A stretch of DNA of 64,000 nucleotides, taken from the NCBI GenBank assembly GCA_934316845.1, contig CAKRDZ010000015.1, forward strand, positions 1-64,000. Reading direction: 5' to 3'. The notes beneath the pieces are model-generated. The model saw nothing but the letters and a program-made list of their open reading frames with translations. It was not told the DNA's origin and did not search any database. Below are positions 59,768 to 64,000 of this stretch, in pieces. Position numbers and translations under genes: made by a program. The DNA is from an uncultured Eubacterium sp. Lineage in GTDB: Bacteria; Bacillota; Clostridia; Lachnospirales; Lachnospiraceae. Numbering within the stretch: the first letter of the stretch is position 1; each line of letters begins with the position of its first letter.

Positions 59768-61339
59768 ATGGTAACAAAAGGAGCAAAGAAACGAGCGGCG
59801 ATAGCATTGGCGGCAGTGCTTGTCGTAAGCAGTATTGGTTATGTGCCGGAAGCGGACGCAGAGAGTGTGGCAGAAGTAACAGGAGACTATAGTCAGGAAG
59901 TGAATGAGATCTGCGATACTCTGGAATATGTTGTATCGGATCCGGCATTTGGTTCGGCGGGCGGCGAATGGGCGGCTTTGGTATTGGGACGAACCGGGCG
60001 CATGACAGAGGGATGGAAAGAGAAATATCTGGTATCCGTGAAGAATTCGCTGGATGCGAAGAGCGAGACTTTGAAAGCAGAAAATAAACTTCATGCCAGC
60101 AGATCAACAGATAATTCCCGTACGGTCATCGGCTTGTATTCGGCAGGAGCAGATGTGACGTGCTTCAACAGCTGGAATCTTTGCGCGCCACTTGCCGGAG
60201 ATCACGCCGGCGGGGATAAGACAGAACAGTCGGCAGATTATGAATACACCCAAATGCAGGGGATCAACGGTCCTGTATTTGCATTGATCGCATTGGATTA
60301 TGCAGGATATTATTCTGAAAATGAGACAAAGGTGGCCAATTTAACGGAGGAAAATGTTACGACGCTTCGTGATGATTATATCGATTATATATTAGCAAAA
60401 GAGCTGCAGACGGGTGGATGGGCATTTTCGGGATCCGACGCCGATCCGGATGTTACGATGATGGCAGTACAGGCACTTAGTAAATACACGTATCTTTCAG
60501 AGGTGAATGACGCTGTCGAGAGAGCACTTACGGTAATGAGCGCCCAACAGAATACAGATGGCGGATTTGCTTCCTGGGGGACCGTAAATTCCGAGTCGAT
60601 CGCACAGGTCATCTGCGGACTTACGATGCTTGGAATTGATCCGGCAAAGGATGAGCGTTTTATCAAAAATGGAAAAACGGTAGTAGACGCGTTGAAGAGT
60701 TTTGGTGCGGCATATAAAGATACTCCGTATCGTGGATATGGACATACGGGAACGGACTATAACCAGATGGCGACAGAGCAGGCCGGTTACGCGATGGTGG
60801 CACTTTGGTGTCAGAGAAAAGGGGAGAAACTGTATCAAAGCGGTTACCATGATACGTCGGATCTGACGCCGAACGTGATTCCAACAACGGTTCCGACCGT
60901 GGCTCCGACCACAGAGCCGACGGCACAGCCAACCGTAGAACCAACGGAAGCACCGACGGCAACACAGCCAACCGTAGAACCACCGACAGCACCGGTAACA
61001 GCGGCACCAACGCTGAAACCAACAGAGACGCCGTCACTGGCGCCGGCGGTAAAACCTTCCCAAAAAGCGGATACAACGGCAAAACTTACAATTTTTTCCA
61101 ACAAAACAACGGTGAAAAAAGGCGGTACGGTTACGATCTACACCGTAGTAAAAGGCAAAAAAATAAAATGCAAAGTTATTTCTTATAATAAAAAGTATTT
61201 GAGTGTCAGAGTGAAAAATGGAAAATTAATAATGAAAGCCGGAAACAAGGCGAAGGCTGGTAAAACTTATAAAGTTGTGATAAAATATAAGAAGGGAAAG
61301 AAGATGGTCAAAAAGACAATTAAGATCAAAGTCCGATAG
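59768..61339 (+). CDS. Secreted alpha/alpha-toroid (prenyltransferase-repeat) protein, transcobalamin alpha-domain-like
   Basis: 523 residues. A signal peptide (about 1-36) precedes an alpha/alpha-toroid region (about 40-350) with prenyltransferase/squalene-oxidase repeat phrases GGWAFSGSDADPDVTMMAVQ and DGGFASWGTVNSESIAQVIC. No prenyltransferase catalytic set is expected in a secreted form. A Pro-Thr linker (365-425) leads to a basic beta domain (430-523, TTVKKGGTVTIYTVVKGKK) that may bind the wall. The same toroid fold forms the alpha-domain of transcobalamin and intrinsic factor. The next gene carries the matching beta-domain type (DUF4430), followed by ECF T and A. A corrinoid-capture role is inferred. 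AAGGAGG precedes ATG 59768. Confidence 0.82.
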   Translation: MVTKGAKKRAAIALAAVLVVSSIGYVPEADAESVAEVTGDYSQEVNEICDTLEYVVSDPAFGSAGGEWAALVLGRTGRMTEGWKEKYLVSVKNSLDAKSETLKAENKLHASRSTDNSRTVIGLYSAGADVTCFNSWNLCAPLAGDHAGGDKTEQSADYEYTQMQGINGPVFALIALDYAGYYSENETKVANLTEENVTTLRDDYIDYILAKELQTGGWAFSGSDADPDVTMMAVQALSKYTYLSEVNDAVERALTVMSAQQNTDGGFASWGTVNSESIAQVICGLTMLGIDPAKDERFIKNGKTVVDALKSFGAAYKDTPYRGYGHTGTDYNQMATEQAGYAMVALWCQRKGEKLYQSGYHDTSDLTPNVIPTTVPTVAPTTEPTAQPTVEPTEAPTATQPTVEPPTAPVTAAPTLKPTETPSLAPAVKPSQKADTTAKLTIFSNKTTVKKGGTVTIYTVVKGKKIKCKVISYNKKYLSVRVKNGKLIMKAGNKAKAGKTYKVVIKYKKGKKMVKKTIKIKVR

Positions 61340-61360
61340 AGATGGAGATTAGATGATACG

Positions 61361-61393
61361 CGGCTGCGCATTTCCGGGTGAAATGTGCAGCTG
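61361..61393 (+). promoter_or_regulatory. Strong hairpin between toroid and DUF4430 genes
   Basis: CGGCTGCGCATTTC (61361-61374) pairs over 14 positions with GAAATGTGCAGCTG (61380-61393), loop CGGGT, two G-U pairs. No T-run follows; AAGGAG lies just downstream. Probably tunes mRNA stability or relative expression. Confidence 0.6.
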
Positions 61394-61411
61394 TATTACA
61401 AGGAGAAAGAT

Positions 61412-62467
61412 ATGCGGTTTGTAAAGAGAAATTGGAAAACGATTGTATCTGCACTGGTTGTCCTTTTTGTTATTGCGGCAGCGATCGCCGGGACATCGAT
61501 CGGTTCGATTGACCGGGAGCAGAAAAAGGCGATGGAAGCACTGCAACCGGAAGAAATTGGCGAAGAGCAGGTGGTGGCTGAGAAGGAGACACCAAGGCCG
61601 GAGACAGAGAAAAAAGATAAGACAAAAAAACAGGAAGCCGAAAAGCAAGAGAATGAAATAGAAAAAAAAGAGGCCGGAAAGGCGACCGGGCAACCGGAAG
61701 ATTCGAAAGAAACAGAAAATCAAAAAGAGGAAAAAACCGGAAATCACAGCGCGGCAGAGAAGAGAAATAATTTGGCGTCACAGAACGGGGCGTCGCAGAA
61801 AAAACAGAGCAAAGCAGAGAGTGGAAGGCAAAAGGAGCAGGAAGCAAGGCAAAATACAGAGTATCCGAAAGTTACGATAACCGTTCCGAAAAATGAAGAC
61901 CTGCGGCAGCCGGAAGAAAAAAAAGACGATGACCGCCCACTGAGTGATGGGAGCGGGAATGACAAGGATCAATATGAGACGGAACCGGTGCCATCCGGTA
62001 AGCCGCTTCCTGTTGATAAAGAAGACCAGAAAGTGGACAATGAGGAAGAATTTTATGTAACCATTTCCATTGATTGTCTCACAATTTTACAAAATATGGA
62101 TCATCTGCAGGAGGGAAAAGAGAAATATGTCGGAGATGGCTGGCTCTTAAAGACAACAAAGGTAAAATGCAAAAAAGGGCAGACCGTATATGATATTTTG
62201 GAGCAGGTGTGTAAAGCGTATTCCATTCAGATGGAGAGTCTGTATACGCCGTTATATGGCTCCGGCTATATCGAAGGCATTGGAAACCTGTATGAATTTG
62301 ACTGTGGCAGTCTGTCCGGCTGGATGTACAGCGTCGATGGCTGGTTTCCAAATTATGGATGTTCGCGTTATGTACTGAAAGCAGGCGAAGCGATACAATG
62401 GCGGTATACCTGCAATGGGCTGGGGGCGGATATTGGAAATACGTCAATGAATGGGGAAGAAAAATGA
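61412..62467 (+). CDS. Membrane-anchored DUF4430 protein, transcobalamin beta-domain-like
   Basis: 351 residues. One N-terminal membrane segment (about 10-28, TIVSALVVLFVIAAAIAG) could be an uncleaved anchor. A long charged Lys/Glu/Gln linker (about 40-225) holds the C-terminal domain away from the membrane. Residues about 245-345 match DUF4430: KCKKGQTVYDILEQVCKAY, GSLSGWMYSVDGWFPNYGC and AGEAIQWRYTCNGLG. This domain is related to the beta-domain of transcobalamin-type proteins. ATG 61412 follows AAGGAG. The stop overlaps the EcfT gene by ATGA. Confidence 0.85.
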   Translation: MRFVKRNWKTIVSALVVLFVIAAAIAGTSIGSIDREQKKAMEALQPEEIGEEQVVAEKETPRPETEKKDKTKKQEAEKQENEIEKKEAGKATGQPEDSKETENQKEEKTGNHSAAEKRNNLASQNGASQKKQSKAESGRQKEQEARQNTEYPKVTITVPKNEDLRQPEEKKDDDRPLSDGSGNDKDQYETEPVPSGKPLPVDKEDQKVDNEEEFYVTISIDCLTILQNMDHLQEGKEKYVGDGWLLKTTKVKCKKGQTVYDILEQVCKAYSIQMESLYTPLYGSGYIEGIGNLYEFDCGSLSGWMYSVDGWFPNYGCSRYVLKAGEAIQWRYTCNGLGADIGNTSMNGEEK

Positions 62468-63252
62468 GACACCCACTGGTAGAATTTGTAAATTATGCAG
62501 CGGCAGTACTGCTTTTGTGCCTGTCGCGCAATCCATATGTAATGCTGCTTTTTCTGGTTCTTGAATTTGTGATTTCTTTTTCCCGGAAGAGCCTGTTAAG
62601 TCTGGCCGCGATGACACTCCTGACCGTGACAGCCAATGCATTCGTCAATCATCAGGGCGAGACGTATCTCTTTTACCTGAATGATAATATGGTAACGCTT
62701 GAATCCTTGGTTTACGGCGCATTTATGGGCGTACAATTGTGGCTTTTGTGCCGCGTCACCTATCGGATGGGGCGCGCAATGACATCGGAGAAAATCGTGA
62801 TCGTATTCAAATATGTGTTTCCTCCGGTGGCGATCGTGCTGTCTATGGCGATCCGGTCGGTCAACCGTTATACGGACAAATTAGTCGAAATCTATCATTT
62901 TCAGATGTCCATGGAACCGCGCAGGGGAGTATGGAACCGTATGATCTCCGCGATCCGTTCCCTCTCCATATTGATCAACTGGGCGCTTGAAAACGGACTC
63001 GAGATCGCAGATGCCATGCAATGCCGCGCGTACGGCAGTAAGATCCGTACAAGTTATACCCCGTTCCGGCTTTTGCCGTGGGATGTTGTAAGTATTGCTG
63101 CCATAGTGATCCTGGTTGTTTTGCAGCGGGTCAGCGAACCATTTTGTCTCCTGATTCCACGGATCGAGATTCATTTCAGTATAATTAACGTACTTGTGGT
63201 GCTGGCATTTTGTGTACTTTTCCGCGGACAGACGAAAAGGGAGGAAATATGA
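62464..63252 (+). CDS. ECF transporter T component, dedicated second set
   Basis: 262 residues, about five membrane helices, including LLFLVLEFVISF and a C-terminal pair (VVSIAAIVILVVL, INVLVVLAFCVLF). The coupling motif region AMQCRAYG and the preceding ALENGLEIAD resemble EcfT/CbiQ proteins. ATG overlaps the DUF4430 stop (ATGA) and its own stop overlaps the ATPase ATG in the same way. It is distinct from the ecfT at 48433, so this is a separate, substrate-dedicated transporter. Confidence 0.87.
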   Translation: MRHPLVEFVNYAAAVLLLCLSRNPYVMLLFLVLEFVISFSRKSLLSLAAMTLLTVTANAFVNHQGETYLFYLNDNMVTLESLVYGAFMGVQLWLLCRVTYRMGRAMTSEKIVIVFKYVFPPVAIVLSMAIRSVNRYTDKLVEIYHFQMSMEPRRGVWNRMISAIRSLSILINWALENGLEIADAMQCRAYGSKIRTSYTPFRLLPWDVVSIAAIVILVVLQRVSEPFCLLIPRIEIHFSIINVLVVLAFCVLFRGQTKREEI

Positions 63253-64000
63253 TACAGATTGAGATAGAAAATAAACAGATTGGTAAAAAAAGTATTCTTT
63301 CGGATATACAACTACATATTAATGAGGGAATTACGCTGATCATGGGGCCTTCGGGATCCGGAAAGACAACGCTGCTCCGTGAATTGATCCCCCGTATCAA
63401 CCGCGTGGGGACAATGCAGGGAAGCGTGTATTACCGCGGGATTCCCATTGATGAGGTGCAGCCGGGAACGATCGGTTATGTGGGGCAGAATCCGGATAAC
63501 CAGCTGGTTTGTGATAAAGTATGGCATGAGCTGGCATTTGGACTGGAAAATCTTGGCATTTCGCCGAAGGTGATCCGTAACCGGGTGGCAGAGACGGCTA
63601 CGTATTTTGGCATCGAAAGCTGGTTTCATAAGGGGGCAGCGGAACTTTCCGGCGGGCAAAAGCAGAAACTGGCGCTGGCGTCTGTGATCTGCATGGATCC
63701 TGAGATGGTCGTACTTGATGAGCCGACATCGCAGCTTGACCCTATCTCAGCCAGGGTGTTTTGGGAAATGGTAGTACGCGTGCGGGAAGAGATGGATATT
63801 TCTTTTGTCATTGTTGAGCATGATAGTGAATATATATATGAAAAGGCGGACAAAGTGATCTGGCTGTATAACGGTCAGGAAAGCACGTATCAGAGGCGTT
63901 TTCTGCCCTGGCAGAGACGGATTTTGGATGAACCACAGATGCCGCTTGCGGAGGTAAGGCGCAAAGTGAAAAAAATGGCAGAAGCGACAAAAATCGATGT
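63249..64000 (+). CDS. ECF transporter ATPase, partial (runs off the window)
   Basis: At least 250 residues, cut by the right edge. Walker A GPSGSGKTT (33-41), Q-loop VGQNPDNQ, signature LSGGQKQK (about 133-140), Walker B VVLDEPTSQLDP, switch His in IVEHD. The tail enters a region that in fused ECF ATPases can lead to a second ATPase domain, so the complete gene may be a double-ATPase. Coupled to the T component by ATGA. An S component or second ATPase is expected downstream, outside the window. Confidence 0.9.
   Translation, partial: MIQIEIENKQIGKKSILSDIQLHINEGITLIMGPSGSGKTTLLRELIPRINRVGTMQGSVYYRGIPIDEVQPGTIGYVGQNPDNQLVCDKVWHELAFGLENLGISPKVIRNRVAETATYFGIESWFHKGAAELSGGQKQKLALASVICMDPEMVVLDEPTSQLDPISARVFWEMVVRVREEMDISFVIVEHDSEYIYEKADKVIWLYNGQESTYQRRFLPWQRRILDEPQMPLAEVRRKVKKMAEATKID

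Noticed and set aside
59768..61339. Terpene cyclase or prenyltransferase enzyme
   Set aside because: The protein has a signal peptide, a Pro-Thr linker and a basic beta domain, and sits with a DUF4430 protein and ECF genes, which does not fit a cytoplasmic lipid enzyme.

Overview
The window looks like a chromosomal segment of a Lachnospiraceae-type clostridium (Firmicutes). The S10-spc-alpha ribosomal gene order with adk-map-infA inside, zinc-type S14, group II ECF genes placed before truA-rplM-rpsI, the strong AAGGAGG ribosome binding sites, and very large secreted proteins with Pro-Thr linkers and basic beta domains all fit. The genus cannot be fixed by reading alone. No rRNA, tRNA or CRISPR array was seen.

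Layout. 1-960 is repeat DNA: ten copies of a 64-65 nt tandem unit, then interspersed short stem-loops. 979-4579 has a consensus promoter, a 200-nt highly structured leader, gltX and a UvrD-like helicase. 4637-11949 carries a small secreted protein, an FGGY sugar kinase, ygiQ, a MerR-methyltransferase fusion under its own MerR-type promoter, and rfbB-rfbD. A class A penicillin-binding protein runs convergently (11964-14384, minus strand). 14505-18131 is a coupled housekeeping run: yigZ, rarA, a small membrane protein, tgt, yajC. 18383-30109 is one 3908-residue secreted protein.

30243-46690 is the ribosomal super-operon from rpsJ to rplQ, with secY, adk, map, infA and rpoA. Several unusually long spacers hold apparent RNA structure: before rpsJ, between rpsJ and rplC, and between rpmJ and rpsM. 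46714-53242 has ecfA1-ecfA2-ecfT, truA, a hydrolase, a secreted fibronectin-type protein and rplM-rpsI behind an L13-type leader.

53318-57836 is an AT-rich accessory island that looks like antiviral defence: an ATPase/RloB pair of AbiL type, an AraC regulator fused to a degenerate RelA/SpoT-type HD domain, and a second ATPase with a very small PD-(D/E)xK-like partner. 57873-59694 holds a HAD hydrolase, a DUF4177 protein and a CAP-domain secreted protein.

The most interesting part is 59768 to the right edge: a secreted alpha/alpha-toroid protein, a membrane-anchored DUF4430 protein, an EcfT and an EcfA in one tightly coupled operon. Toroid plus DUF4430 are the two halves of animal transcobalamin/intrinsic factor. 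The cluster therefore reads as a split, cell-surface transcobalamin-like capture system feeding a dedicated ECF transporter, whose S component should lie beyond the window. The ligand is inferred, not shown.
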